This document shows, piece after piece, positions 1-8,686 of a DNA stretch of 64,000 nucleotides. Where the stretch lies: contig NZ_JACJRV010000007.1 of assembly GCF_014697475.1 (NCBI RefSeq), forward strand, positions 62,001 to 126,000, given 5' to 3'. Each line of letters opens with the position of its first letter. Position 1 is the first letter of the stretch. Origin of the DNA: Nostoc sp. FACHB-152. Its GTDB lineage: Bacteria; Cyanobacteriota; Cyanobacteriia; Cyanobacteriales; Nostocaceae. The translations under genes were made by a program, and so were the position numbers. The notes beneath the pieces were generated by a model. It was not told where the DNA came from and did no database searches. It saw nothing but the letters and a program-made list of their open reading frames with translations.

Positions 1-583
1 GGTTAGCTAGGCGTGCTGGGGTGAGTTGAGGATGCGATCGCAATGTTACAGCAACCCTCGGTGCAGGTAAGTCTGCTAGTCCCGGTACTGGTTTTCCTTG
101 CAACGCCCAAACCGGATCGGGTGCAATGATATGCGGAATTTGCCAATCAGATAATAAAGCAGCACTGGCGCGATCGCGTACACTAACTTTATTACAGCCG
201 GCAAAGTTTCGCCTCGCTAACCAACGCGTTTGCGGACGCACCAATGGCCCAATACCTTGCGCCCAAGCAATGGTTTTCAAATCCATTGTTTGTGCCAATG
301 TCATCAATCCCCCATAATACAGAGGGCTGATTGTACTAGTAACATCTTGAATCAAGCTACCACCGCCCCAAATAAAAGCATCACAGGAACGCAATGCTTT
401 CAGTACAGGTAGCATAGCCATACGGTTGTAAGTTTCCACATTGTAGCGATCGCGCGTTTCTTCTGGATTGCCAGACAGCACAACAGGTGTAACATGAGAT
501 GGCAGCATTTGTAGAAGTGTTGCTAGTAAAGCTTCATCACCACCGTTACCTTTGCCGTAATAACCAGATAATAACGCCCGCAT
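1..583 (-). CDS. csaB: Polysaccharide pyruvyl transferase CsaB, N-terminal part (runs off the window)
   Basis: Only about the first 194 codons are present; the gene continues beyond the left edge. Translated on the minus strand it opens with MRALLSGYYGKGNGGDEALL, followed by WGGGSLIQD and an IIAPDPVWAL segment, which I recognise as the start of cyanobacterial CsaB-type pyruvyl transferases. This family transfers pyruvate from phosphoenolpyruvate to a cell-wall-associated polysaccharide, a modification that SLH-domain proteins bind in bacteria where it was studied. An SLH porin is encoded at 12.2 kb, but that link is inference. The start ATG (complement of 581-583) lies at the expected family position. 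It is divergent from the ycf49-like gene. Confidence 0.85.
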   Translation of the reverse strand, partial: MRALLSGYYGKGNGGDEALLATLLQMLPSHVTPVVLSGNPEETRDRYNVETYNRMAMLPVLKALRSCDAFIWGGGSLIQDVTSTISPLYYGGLMTLAQTMDLKTIAWAQGIGPLVRPQTRWLARRNFAGCNKVSVRDRASAALLSDWQIPHIIAPDPVWALQGKPVPGLADLPAPRVAVTLRSHPQLTPARLAN

Positions 584-722
584 AGTTCCCATCTTTAGAT
601 TTTGGAATTTAGATTATCAACTTTTTCTCTATAGTTCATCGAATGTCAGCCATCTAGGCAACAAAAGATGAATTTCCTTGTGGGAAGATGAACTGAAGGA
701 AGGATAAGAGGATGATTAACTC

Positions 723-750
723 TTGACTTTTGACTTTTGAATTTTGACTT
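723..750. repeat. Short tandemly repeated repeat (TTGACTT heptamer)
   Basis: Four consecutive 7-mers read TTGACTT, TTGACTT, TTGAATT, TTGACTT. This is a typical Nostocales STRR. It lies directly before the ycf49-like gene and could be mistaken for its first codons through a TTG at 737, which is why the ATG at 755 was preferred as start. Confidence 0.85.
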
Positions 751-754
751 ATTT

Positions 755-1102
755 ATGCACGCCCTATCAATTCCCACTTGGATTATTCATATTTCTAGCG
801 TTATTGAGTGGATTGCCGCGATTTGGTTAATCTGGACTTACGGCGAACTCACTGGTAATCGTAGTTGGTGGGGATTGTCCCTGGCCATGTTACCAGCTTT
901 GGTCAGTGCTATGTGTGCTTGCACCTGGCATTATTTTGACAATGCCGAATCCTTAGAATGGCTTGTAACGCTGCAAGCTACCATGACTTTAGTTGGTAAT
1001 TTTACGCTTTGGGCAGCTGCGGTGTGGATTTGGCGTTCCACTAAGTCTACTAAAAATGCCAATAATACTATTGCAGTCTCATCTATTAAATCAGAGCGAT
1101 GA
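755..1102 (+). CDS. Ycf49-like DUF2499 membrane protein
   Basis: A 115-residue hydrophobic protein with about three membrane segments, beginning MHALSIPTWIIHISSVIEW, a start typical of the DUF2499/Ycf49 family of cyanobacteria and algal plastids. The biochemical role of the family is not known to me. A longer reading from TTG at 737 would add residues encoded by the heptamer repeat, so the ATG was chosen. The stop overlaps the start of the next gene (ATGA), and both proteins are small membrane proteins conserved in phototrophs, so they are probably co-translated and may act together. Confidence 0.85.
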   Translation: MHALSIPTWIIHISSVIEWIAAIWLIWTYGELTGNRSWWGLSLAMLPALVSAMCACTWHYFDNAESLEWLVTLQATMTLVGNFTLWAAAVWIWRSTKSTKNANNTIAVSSIKSER

Positions 1103-1413
1103 TATCAAAAGAAACCCTATTTGCCCTTTCTCTATTTCCCTATTTGGGTTTCTTGTGGTTTATTAGCCGCAGTCCACAAATGCCACGTATAGCACTGTAT
1201 GGATTTTACGGCACACTTGTGTTTGTTGGCATTACTATCCCGGCTGGTATTTACGCCCAAGTACATTATGGCGAGACTTTGGCAAATGTAGATTGGCTAC
1301 ATGGGGGTGCGGAAGTATTTTTAACTCTCGCCAATATTTTGGTAGTGATTGGTTTTCGCCAAGCTGTGAAGGAATTAAAAGACAGAAGGCAGGAGGCAGA
1401 AGGCAGGAGGTAG
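1099..1413 (+). CDS. DUF3593 membrane protein
   Basis: A 104-residue protein with about three predicted membrane helices, recognised as DUF3593, a cyanobacterial/plastid family of unknown function that often follows the Ycf49-like gene. Its ATG overlaps the upstream stop by 4 bp (ATGA), indicating translational coupling. The last ten residues (DRRQEAEGRR) are polar and encoded by the AGGCAGA/G heptamer repeat, so the native C-terminus probably ended near VKEL and was extended when the repeat invaded or expanded. Function is unknown; family assignment is fairly sure. Confidence 0.8.
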   Translation: MISKETLFALSLFPYLGFLWFISRSPQMPRIALYGFYGTLVFVGITIPAGIYAQVHYGETLANVDWLHGGAEVFLTLANILVVIGFRQAVKELKDRRQEAEGRR

Positions 1414-1421
1414 AAGGCAGG
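1380..1421. repeat. STRR heptamer array (AGGCAGA/AGGCAGG)
   Basis: Six adjacent heptamers: AGACAGA, AGGCAGG, AGGCAGA, AGGCAGG, AGGTAGA, AGGCAGG. The array begins inside the DUF3593 coding region and supplies its last codons and stop. Confidence 0.85.
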
Positions 1422-1522
1422 GAAAGAGTAATTTACTTAGCAAGTTTTCAAGTTAGTTTCCTCCCTACACCTTTACCCCCATTCCCGACTCCCCACTCCC
1501 TATTTTTTAAAAGGAAAATGAA

Positions 1523-2296
1523 ATGGACGTTATTCCAGCAATTGATTTACTAGAAGGCCGTTGTGTGCGACTGTATCAAGGAGACTATGAGCGATCGCAA
1601 GTTTTTAGTGAAAATCCTGTTGATGTTGCGAAACAATGGGTAGATCAAGGTGCAACTAGATTGCACTTAGTTGATTTAGATGGCGCAAAAGCAGGTAAAG
1701 TAATAAACTTGAAGGCTATTGAAGCGATCTCTCAAGCAATATCGGTACCGATTGAAGTGGGTGGTGGATTGCGCGATCGTTCTAGTGTGCAACAGGTGTT
1801 TAACTTGGGTGTACAATGGGCGATTCTGGGAACTGTCGCCGTTGAACAACCCCAGCTAGTCCAAGAACTCTGTCAAGAATTCCCCCAACAGATTATTATC
1901 GGCATTGATGCCCGCAATGGGAAGGTAGCCACTCGTGGTTGGTTAGAAACCTCAGAAGTTTTAGCCACTCAACTGGCTGTACAAATGCAAGAATTAGGTG
2001 CAGCCGCCATTATCTACACAGATATTCACCGCGATGGAACTCTCTCCGGCCCTAATATTGATGCGTTGCGCGAACTGGCTAGTGCTATAGATATCCCTGT
2101 AATTGCTTCTGGTGGTGTCAGTTCTGTGACTGATTTGTTGAGTTTGTTAGCTTTAGAACCTCAAGGTGTTACAGGTGCAATTGTGGGACGTGCTTTGTAT
2201 ACTGGTGATATTTTACTGGAAGAAGCACTACGAGCGATCGGGCCAGGACGCATTCAAGACATCCCCCCAAACCTTGGCTTTTCTTCCTTTGCCTAA
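1523..2296 (+). CDS. hisA: ProFAR isomerase HisA (histidine biosynthesis)
   Basis: Cytosolic 257-residue TIM-barrel enzyme for the fourth step of histidine biosynthesis, the Amadori isomerisation of ProFAR to PRFAR. The sequence opens [20 protein letters not shown] with catalytic Asp8; the second catalytic acid is Asp129 in [11 protein letters not shown]. The phosphate-binding loops VGGGLRD (about 79-85) and ASGGVSS in the second half are intact. Length is slightly above the usual 240-250 residues. A ribosome-binding site (AAAAGGAAAA) sits just before the ATG. It stands alone rather than in a his operon, as is usual in cyanobacteria. Confidence 0.95.
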   Translation: MDVIPAIDLLEGRCVRLYQGDYERSQVFSENPVDVAKQWVDQGATRLHLVDLDGAKAGKVINLKAIEAISQAISVPIEVGGGLRDRSSVQQVFNLGVQWAILGTVAVEQPQLVQELCQEFPQQIIIGIDARNGKVATRGWLETSEVLATQLAVQMQELGAAAIIYTDIHRDGTLSGPNIDALRELASAIDIPVIASGGVSSVTDLLSLLALEPQGVTGAIVGRALYTGDILLEEALRAIGPGRIQDIPPNLGFSSFA

Positions 2297-2465
2297 AATT
2301 GGGTGTGTTCAAAATCGCGGCTAAATCAACTAATGGGCCTATATTGTAGACATAAAAGGCGGTTTGTCTGAGTTTAGCCGCGTATATTTCCGGAACAGGG
2401 ATTTACACTGCTGTAGGTAAAGTAGTAAATATTTTACAAACATTACAAACAGTGGGTGTATTCTA

Positions 2466-2591
2466 ATGCGTCGTCCACAACCGCAGCCAAAAGGTAAGCC
2501 AATTCAAACAGAACCTGGTGTTGTCCGATCTACTAAAAAAAATGACCAAGCTGATCAAGCACCAATAAAGAAACTAGATGAAATAGAATAG
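2466..2591 (+). CDS. Small basic protein, 41 residues, unknown
   Basis: An ORF too short for most gene finders, starting MRRPQPQPKGKPIQTEPG and ending KKLDEIE. It is rich in Pro, Gln and Lys and has no membrane segment. A terminator-like hairpin with a T-run follows at 2674-2706. The next small ORF (2791-2901) ends in the very similar SKGKPTQTDN, so the two share a KGKPxQT motif, which argues that both are real and related. No family is recognised and no strong ribosome-binding site is seen, so confidence is moderate. Confidence 0.45.
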   Translation: MRRPQPQPKGKPIQTEPGVVRSTKKNDQADQAPIKKLDEIE

Positions 2592-2673
2592 CTAATTTAT
2601 CTAAGTTTAAATACATTAACAATAATATTTACAAATTTTTTCAAAAATTATAATAATGGGTTTCCTCTGGAGT

Positions 2674-2706
2674 AGAGGCGCAAACACAATAGCGTCTCTT
2701 TTTTAT
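2674..2706 (+). terminator. Rho-independent terminator after the first small ORF
   Basis: Inverted arms AGAGGCGC (2674-2681) and GCGTCTCT (2692-2699) pair with one G-U wobble over a 10-nt loop, followed directly by a run of T. It would end transcription of the 2466 ORF and perhaps of hisA. Confidence 0.6.
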
Positions 2707-2790
2707 TTGCTACTGTAATTTTTTTAACTAATTTCTGGATTCAATAATATTCTTATTGTATATAAACTTATAGTTAATTGCCGCAGTCTT

Positions 2791-2901
2791 ATGTCTAGCC
2801 AGCAACCTAAATCTAAGCAACAAATTAAACAATCTAACCAAACTAGTACAAATCGTAAACAACCTCCTAGCAAAGGTAAACCAACTCAAACAGACAATTA
2901 A
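2791..2901 (+). CDS. Small Gln/Lys-rich protein, 36 residues, unknown
   Basis: A short ORF encoding MSSQQPKSKQQIKQSNQTST and then a tail with SKGKPTQTDN. The composition (Gln, Lys, Ser, Asn, no hydrophobic core) suggests an intrinsically disordered peptide. It shares KGKPxQT with the 41-residue ORF 200 bp upstream, with the same orientation but separated by a terminator. No family is recognised. It could instead be noncoding sequence; the shared motif is the main support. Confidence 0.4.
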   Translation: MSSQQPKSKQQIKQSNQTSTNRKQPPSKGKPTQTDN

Positions 2902-3093
2902 TACTAATACTAAGTGGCGTTCAAAAATAGGATTTCTACTCCCCACTCCCTATTCCCAACCCAAATTAAGATCTTTGATTGCAACTTGGTATAAGCAATA
3001 GCATGATATTATGTAGCGGTGTGCTAGATACTCCGATAGTTTGTCAGTGAAATCCCTACCTAACACACCTTACAATGTTTTATTTTCTCCTAA

Positions 3094-4173
3094 TTATTTA
3101 TTTTTCACCTGGCTTTTTGCCTGTTCTAGTGCTATCTCTTTAATTGCTTGGTATGAGTTCACATTGGCATTACCTTCAATCGCTTTAACTGCTAAATCTT
3201 GAACTTGTTGCAATGCCGAATCTAGTTGTTTAGACAGGTTTTGTATCCGAGATTCTTGATTAGTAATAGTCTGTTCTAAAGATTGTAATCTCTGCTCATA
3301 AAAACGCTTTTGTCCTTCTACTTCTTTAGCAATTAAATCTGCTTTGACCTTGGCTTGATAATGGGCAATACCTTTGCCTTCTTCTGTAGCTTTTTTGATA
3401 GCTGCTTCTTTCTCTTTCGGGAAAGCCTCTACTTTAGCTTTAGCTTCTTCAAATTGCTTTTCTCTTTCCGCAATTAGTTTTTCTCGTTCAGCCCACTGCT
3501 TTTCTGTTTCTTCTTGAAATTCTTCTAGTTGTCTATATAATTCTTTCTGTCTTTGCTCATATTCATTAGTTTCTAATTTTCGTTGGAGTTCTAAATCATA
3601 TTTGTACTCTGCTGTATCTCTTTGACGTGATTTATTGAGATTTTCATTTCGCTCTTTATTTGATTGTTTATATTCTTCTTGTTCTTTTTGCCAAGTAATG
3701 CGTTGCTCAAGTATTTCTTGAGATAAAACCTCATAACGTTGGTTATATTCTTCCTGATATGCCTTAGAATTATCTTCATAGGCTGTAATCAGTGTGTCTA
3801 ATGTATCGTCTGCTATTTCTAAGTTATGTAGTTGCTTTAAGTCAGCAATTTCAGTTTCAACATTTTGCCTAATTTCTGCCAGTTTAGAAGCTTGGGTAGT
3901 TAACTGTTCTGATAACTCATTCGCTGCACTACCAAATCCCAATTGAATTTTAGCTAGGCTTTCAATTGTATAATTCATCTTTTGTTGGATAGTAGTTTGC
4001 TTGTTCATAGCTGGAGTTTGTTCTACCTTGGGCTTATCTTTATTTACAGTCTGGCTATCTTTTTGAATTTGATTTAGTTGGGTTTTTAATCCTGTGGTTT
4101 CTTTCGCTAACTCTTCATACGCTTGCAGAATCTCAGCTTTCGTATTCTTATCCGTGAGTTTTTTACTAGCCAC
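3094..4173 (-). CDS. Coiled-coil protein, paralogue 2 of a tandem pair
   Basis: About 359 residues, almost entirely Glu/Lys/Gln-rich heptad-like sequence, so a long coiled coil with no signal peptide or membrane segment. GTG at 4173 is preferred over the TTG at 4179 because GGAGG lies six bases before it. It is a clear paralogue of the next gene upstream. Both have an N-terminal segment with a xxLQLEFGS / IQLGFGSAANELSE motif, a central EYKYDLELQRKLETNEYE-type stretch, an AFPxExExA motif, and a C-terminal LQQVQDLAVKA/LKQSQDLAMRA motif. The genes are 39 bp apart, so probably one operon. Function unknown; filament-forming or scaffold roles are possible for such proteins in filamentous cyanobacteria, but that is inference. 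Confidence 0.75.
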   Translation of the reverse strand: MASKKLTDKNTKAEILQAYEELAKETTGLKTQLNQIQKDSQTVNKDKPKVEQTPAMNKQTTIQQKMNYTIESLAKIQLGFGSAANELSEQLTTQASKLAEIRQNVETEIADLKQLHNLEIADDTLDTLITAYEDNSKAYQEEYNQRYEVLSQEILEQRITWQKEQEEYKQSNKERNENLNKSRQRDTAEYKYDLELQRKLETNEYEQRQKELYRQLEEFQEETEKQWAEREKLIAEREKQFEEAKAKVEAFPKEKEAAIKKATEEGKGIAHYQAKVKADLIAKEVEGQKRFYEQRLQSLEQTITNQESRIQNLSKQLDSALQQVQDLAVKAIEGNANVNSYQAIKEIALEQAKSQVKNK

Positions 4174-4212
4174 ACTCAACCTCCAAATACTCTAAATTTT
4201 TACGTTAAAAGT

Positions 4213-5196
4213 CTATTTAGCAGCAGAATTACCAAAAGCTCTCATTGCCAAATCCTGTGATTGTTTTAAGGTAGTTTGCAATTGTGTTGAGATACTTTCT
4301 ATTTGCTCTGTTTGTTTCTTAATTGTTTCTTCTAGGCTTTGAATCTTTAATTCGTAACTTTGTTTGGTTGCTTCCCATTCTTTCTCAAACAAGTCAGATT
4401 CAACTTTGGCTTTTTGGTTAGTATCTTTAATCGCTTCTTCTCTGGCTTTTTTAACTGCTTCTTCCAACTCAGCAGGAAAAGCTGCAACTTTTTGTTGATA
4501 TTCTGTAAATAAAGATTGATTCTTCGTTAAAACTTTTTCTCGTTCTGTCCAGTCTTTTTCTTTTTGTTGTGTTTTCTCTTGAATTTCTCTTTGAATGTTG
4601 CGTTGCATTTCTTCATAGGCATTTGTATTTAGTTTACGTGTAGTTTCTAGTTTATATTGATATTCTTCTTGTTCTTGTTGCCGTTCTTTAGTTGTTTTAT
4701 CGTTATAAGATTGTACTGATTCTTCATATTCTGATTGTTCTTTTTGCCATTCTTTGCGTTTTAAAGCAATTTCTTTTTCAATTGCTTCTTTCTTACTAGC
4801 TGTATCTTGTTCTATAGTTTTTAATTTTTCTTGATGTTCTTGAGTAAGAATATCTAATGTGTCTGCAACAATTCTGATTCTTTGTAGTTCTTGCAGATGT
4901 TGAGTCTCTATTTCTATAGCTCGGTTTAATTCATCTAGCTTCGAGTTTTCTTTAGCTAATTTCTCTGATAGAGAATTAACAATACTCCCAAATTCTAGCT
5001 GTAAATCGGCTAAACCTTTAACAATGCTATCAACAGTGTATGTAGAAGCCGCAGTTAAAATTTCTTGGTTCTTTGCTTTTTCTGCTTCTTCTTGTTTGGT
5101 CGCAATTTTTGATTCTAATTTTTTGCTTTCAGCTAAAATTTGTTGAAATGCTTGCATTAGTTGCTGTTTACTGTCTTTAACTGCAACTGTGGTCAT
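4213..5196 (-). CDS. Coiled-coil protein, paralogue 1 of a tandem pair
   Basis: A 327-residue coiled-coil protein beginning MTTVAVKDSKQQLMQAFQQI. The ATG at 5196 is chosen because GGGAG lies seven bases upstream; an in-frame TTG two codons earlier is too close to it. The region of about residues 50-90 (TVDSIVKGLADLQLEFGSIV) is less charged than the rest and conserved in the paralogue, as is the last 20 residues (LKQSQDLAMRAFGN), so these ends may be the functional interfaces and the middle (about 90-290) the rod. It is first in the two-gene unit. No catalytic motif is visible. The gene is AT-rich like its intergenic surroundings. Confidence 0.75.
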   Translation of the reverse strand: MTTVAVKDSKQQLMQAFQQILAESKKLESKIATKQEEAEKAKNQEILTAASTYTVDSIVKGLADLQLEFGSIVNSLSEKLAKENSKLDELNRAIEIETQHLQELQRIRIVADTLDILTQEHQEKLKTIEQDTASKKEAIEKEIALKRKEWQKEQSEYEESVQSYNDKTTKERQQEQEEYQYKLETTRKLNTNAYEEMQRNIQREIQEKTQQKEKDWTEREKVLTKNQSLFTEYQQKVAAFPAELEEAVKKAREEAIKDTNQKAKVESDLFEKEWEATKQSYELKIQSLEETIKKQTEQIESISTQLQTTLKQSQDLAMRAFGNSAAK

Positions 5197-5754
5197 ACTC
5201 AAACTCCCTTTATTAGCAATGAATTGATGAGGTAGTAAGCCATACCAATGGCTAGCTTATGCAGACATCAGCGTAACCTTTAAAACAGCAGTTTTTGTTC
5301 AGTACATATACTGGAGTGAGGAAATACTAAAGCCTGGGTACGCTGCAAATTCAACGTAATAGTTTCTTAGGCTTTTTGTAGGTATGGTTTGTCAGTGAAT
5401 TATAGTATTTTTGTACTAATAACTATACCCAAACTGATCTGCCCTTGTCAATAGAGAATTGCTGCTTTCATGAGGATAGCTGTAAGGCGTGATGGTAATC
5501 TGGTTTTTATGAGTTATGGAAATGAAAATCCCCTTATAAGCAGCTATAAACAGCAAATATCTAGCATCCAACAGTAAAAAACTAGATTGATGAAAATATG
5601 CAACCACTTTGATTTATAATGTAGATGTCGCTGTTATATATGTTACTTTTTGCAAACTAATGTGCTACAGCGCAACCATAAATGCACTGAGAAGTTAGAT
5701 AATTTACTCAATTCTCATATTGATACAAGCACAGGGCAGACTTTTGTGATATCA
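5197..5754. other. Intergenic region between divergent coiled-coil and sphR genes
   Basis: About 560 bp without a supported gene. It must hold the promoters of both the coiled-coil unit (leftward) and sphR (rightward); a TATAAT hexamer is present at 5615-5620 on the plus strand. A 13-mer at 5387-5399 (GTTTGTCAGTGAA) is repeated at 3039-3051 on the other side of the coiled-coil pair. No Pho box with 11-bp periodicity was found before sphR. Confidence 0.5.
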
Positions 5755-6507
5755 ATGTACACCAGTGAATCGACCAAGTATTCTGCCAGAGCAGATATCG
5801 GACACACAAGCCAGATTCTAGTGGTAGAAGATGAAGAGTTAATCCAAGAGATGCTAGCTGTAGCATTGGAAGAAGAAGGTTATGGGGTGGTAACAGCACC
5901 GGATGGCCGGGCGGCGGTTGAGTATCTCAAAAGTTTTGAACCCAACTCAGGCGAATTTCCCTTTGATTTGATTATTCTGGATTTGATGTTGCCGCAAATC
6001 AATGGATTAGATATCTGCCGTTTGCTGCGTCATCAAGGCAATCCAGTACCGATTTTGATGCTGAGTGCTAAGGGTAGTGAAACCGATCGCGTTTTAGGTT
6101 TAGAAGTCGGTGCAGATGACTATCTCACCAAACCTTTTAGTATGCGGGAACTTGTGGCACGCTGTCGCGCACTGCTGCGTCGTCAACGTTTAAGCACTTT
6201 ACCGCAGCTACCAGTTCTGAAATATAAAGATGTTACGTTAAATCCTCAAGAGTGTCGCGTGTTAGTGAGGGGTCAAGAAGTTAGCCTTTCCCCGAAAGAA
6301 TTCCGCCTGTTGGAGTTGTTTATGAGTTATACGCGGCGCGTTTGGTCACGGGAGCAATTGTTGGATCAAGTTTGGGGGCCAGATTTTGTAGGTGATAGCA
6401 AAACTGTGGATGTCCACATCCGTTGGTTGCGCGAGAAGTTAGAACTAGACCCCAGCCATCCTGAATATATTGTGACTGTACGAGGATTTGGCTATCGTTT
6501 CGGATAA
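5755..6507 (+). CDS. sphR: Phosphate-starvation response regulator SphR (PhoB-type)
   Basis: OmpR/PhoB-class response regulator of 250 residues. The receiver domain (about 20-135) has acidic pocket Glu25/Asp26, phospho-acceptor Asp76 in DLIILDLMLP, Ser104 and Lys126 in YLTKPF. The C-terminal winged helix (about 150-250) ends VDVHIRWLREKLE…TVRGFGYRFG. When phosphorylated by SphS it binds Pho boxes and activates phosphate-acquisition genes. Followed 59 bp later by the kinase gene and then phoU, the standard cyanobacterial order, which decides SphR over other OmpR paralogues. ATG 5755 is chosen; a TTG at 5650 would add 35 atypical residues. Confidence 0.88.
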   Translation: MYTSESTKYSARADIGHTSQILVVEDEELIQEMLAVALEEEGYGVVTAPDGRAAVEYLKSFEPNSGEFPFDLIILDLMLPQINGLDICRLLRHQGNPVPILMLSAKGSETDRVLGLEVGADDYLTKPFSMRELVARCRALLRRQRLSTLPQLPVLKYKDVTLNPQECRVLVRGQEVSLSPKEFRLLELFMSYTRRVWSREQLLDQVWGPDFVGDSKTVDVHIRWLREKLELDPSHPEYIVTVRGFGYRFG

Positions 6508-6566
6508 TTGGTGAAGATAGTTGTTAGTTTTGATTAAACACGACGCAACTAACAACTCAAACTCAC

Positions 6567-7895
6567 ATGGTCTTATTGGGATTTCTTCTAGGTTTGGCAG
6601 TAGGTATCGGGTTTTGGATTTGGCAACAAGTTCAACTAAACCGCTACCTAAGTCGAGTGTTGCAACCATATTCTGGCTCTAGTAAGGTAGCTTTGCCACT
6701 ATTGCCTCGTTTGCGTCAGGAAATCTCAACATTAAAACAGCAAAGTCAAGATTTACAGCAATCCCTGCAAACTTACCAAGACCTGCTGGATTTTGCACCA
6801 ATAGGGTATTTGCAAGTTGATGAAGAAAATCAATTGTTGTGGTGCAATCAACAAGCGCAGGAAATCTTATATCTGCAAAGATGGCAGCCAGGACAGGTGC
6901 GCTTGTTGCTGGAGTTGGTGCGGTCTTATGAATTAGATCGATTAATTGAGCAAACACGCGATCGCCAAAAACCCCAAACTAAAGAATGGGTATTTCATCG
7001 CTCATGCGATAATGCCGCAGAATTACCCACAATTAAATCTCTGGCTTTACGCGCCTCTGGTTTACCTTTACTCAACGGACAAGTCGGAGTTTTTCTCGAA
7101 AATCGTCAACCACTGCTAGATATGAATCAGGAACGCGATCGCTCGTTTTCTGATTTAGCCCATGAACTCAGAACACCGTTGACTTCGATTCGGTTGGTGG
7201 TAGAAACTCTCCAACATCGCCTAGAACCACCCTTAAGTCGCTGGGTTGACCGCCTGATGCAAGAAGTTGACAGACTAATTAGCTTAGTTCAAGGCTGGTT
7301 AGAACTGACGCAAATCGAAGCCAACCCCAATATGCAGTTGCAGCTTGAACCAGTGGAAGTGCGATCGCTGATTACATCTGTTTGGGAAAGTTTAGAACCA
7401 TTAGCCCAACGGCAACGTTTATCTCTTACCTATTCCGGGCCAGAAGACATTTGGGTGAAAGCAGATAAAGCCAGAATCTATCAAGTTTTTCTCAATTTGC
7501 TAGACAATAGCATTAAGTACAGTTGTCCTAGCACAAAAATTCAAGTGGAAGCAAAAATTAGATTCTTAGAAGATAATCATAAACATAGTTCTACACCTCC
7601 GACTTTAGAAATAAATTTAATTGATTCGGGAACAGGTTTTTCCGAGGCAGATTTACCCCATATTTTTGAGCGATTTTATCGCGGAGATAAAGCACGAACT
7701 CATTCTCCCTTGACAGAGACTAATTCCCTAGGGTCAATTGTAGGTAATGGTTTAGGTTTAGCGATCGTGCGCCAAATCCTACTGGCTCATGGTGGTTCCA
7801 TTAAAGCAATGAACCATCCCCAGACAGGTGGTGCTTGGATGCAACTTATACTTCCAGAAGTTGTGGCAAACTCTCAAAGCCAAGACTATAGTTAA
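6567..7895 (+). CDS. sphS: Phosphate-sensing histidine kinase SphS
   Basis: A 442-residue sensor kinase, membrane-anchored by one N-terminal helix (about residues 2-20), with no large periplasmic domain. A PAS-like region (about 70-185) precedes the dimerisation/phosphoacceptor domain with His199 in DLAHELRTPLTS. The ATPase domain has the N box NLLDNSIKYS (Asn314), DSGTGFS (Asp353), FERFYRG and GNGLGLAI (393-400). It phosphorylates SphR under phosphate limitation; in this PhoR-like family the N-terminal helix and PAS region mediate membrane location and PhoU-dependent inhibition. Located between sphR and phoU. Confidence 0.9.
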   Translation: MVLLGFLLGLAVGIGFWIWQQVQLNRYLSRVLQPYSGSSKVALPLLPRLRQEISTLKQQSQDLQQSLQTYQDLLDFAPIGYLQVDEENQLLWCNQQAQEILYLQRWQPGQVRLLLELVRSYELDRLIEQTRDRQKPQTKEWVFHRSCDNAAELPTIKSLALRASGLPLLNGQVGVFLENRQPLLDMNQERDRSFSDLAHELRTPLTSIRLVVETLQHRLEPPLSRWVDRLMQEVDRLISLVQGWLELTQIEANPNMQLQLEPVEVRSLITSVWESLEPLAQRQRLSLTYSGPEDIWVKADKARIYQVFLNLLDNSIKYSCPSTKIQVEAKIRFLEDNHKHSSTPPTLEINLIDSGTGFSEADLPHIFERFYRGDKARTHSPLTETNSLGSIVGNGLGLAIVRQILLAHGGSIKAMNHPQTGGAWMQLILPEVVANSQSQDYS

Positions 7896-7923
7896 TAGTA
7901 TCTTCACTTTTGAGTATACAAGT

Positions 7924-8589
7924 GTGGAAGCTGTCTTTTATAATTCCAACCCCGACAGTTCTCAGTTAACACGCGCCATCAGGCGTTTAGAACGGGATGT
8001 TTTACGCATGGGTGCTTTGGTAGAACAATCATTTCGCCTCAGCCACCAAGCCTTATTCGCCCGTAATCTAACAGCTGCTGAAGAACTCCCCCGATTAGAT
8101 AAAAAAATTGATCGCTTTTATAGACAAATCGAATCAGACTGTACAAACATCATGACTCAAGCACCAACAGCCCAAGATTTGCGCTGTTTGAGTGCTTTTA
8201 TGCAATTGGTGCGAGATTTAGAACGTATTGGTGATTATGCCAAAGATTTAGGCAAAATTTCCGTGAAACTTTTTCCTTATCCGCCTCATGCATCTTTGCC
8301 AGAAATTGAAGTTATGTCGCACCATGCACAGGCAATGTTAGCGACTAGCTTAGTAGCTTTGGCAGATTTAGATGAAGCAGGCGGGCGCGGAATTAAGCAC
8401 CTAGATGATGCTGTAGATAATGCTTATGATCACCTTTATCAAACCTTAGCCCAGCAACGAGATGTCCCAGGAGTAGTAGAGCCAATCATACTGTTAGCTT
8501 TAGCGATTCGCTGTCTAGAACGTATGGCAGATCATGCTACTAATATTGGTCAGCGAGTGGCATATATTGTCACTGGTCAACGCGCTTAA
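7924..8589 (+). CDS. phoU: Phosphate signalling regulator PhoU
   Basis: A 221-residue all-helical protein with two PhoU repeats. Each carries the metal-binding-type E/D-x-x-R-x-x-D segment: VRDLERIGDYAKDLG in the first half and IRCLERMADHATNIGQRVAYI in the second. PhoU represses the SphS kinase when phosphate is plentiful. GTG at 7924 is taken as start, 28 bp after sphS; a longer frame would begin inside sphS and give residues with no family counterpart. Third gene of the sphR-sphS-phoU unit, closed by a strong hairpin terminator at 8687-8733. Confidence 0.88.
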   Translation: MEAVFYNSNPDSSQLTRAIRRLERDVLRMGALVEQSFRLSHQALFARNLTAAEELPRLDKKIDRFYRQIESDCTNIMTQAPTAQDLRCLSAFMQLVRDLERIGDYAKDLGKISVKLFPYPPHASLPEIEVMSHHAQAMLATSLVALADLDEAGGRGIKHLDDAVDNAYDHLYQTLAQQRDVPGVVEPIILLALAIRCLERMADHATNIGQRVAYIVTGQRA

Positions 8590-8686
8590 AAAAAGAAAAG
8601 CAGAGGCAAATCACATTTTTTGCTCTTTGCAATTCATAAGTTTGACAATGAATTTTAGCAAATTTTTTGTAACTAAATACAACATT

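Noticed and set aside
126-412. Two plus-strand ORFs of about 60 codons at the left edge
   Set aside because: They are antisense to the clear csaB coding sequence on the minus strand and have no family features.
2728-2946. Minus-strand ORF of 72 codons
   Set aside because: It is the complement of the second small ORF region and reads as low-complexity sequence; no conservation signal.
5203-5754. Autoregulatory Pho box before sphR
   Set aside because: No repeated PyTTAAPyPy octamers with 11-bp period were found.
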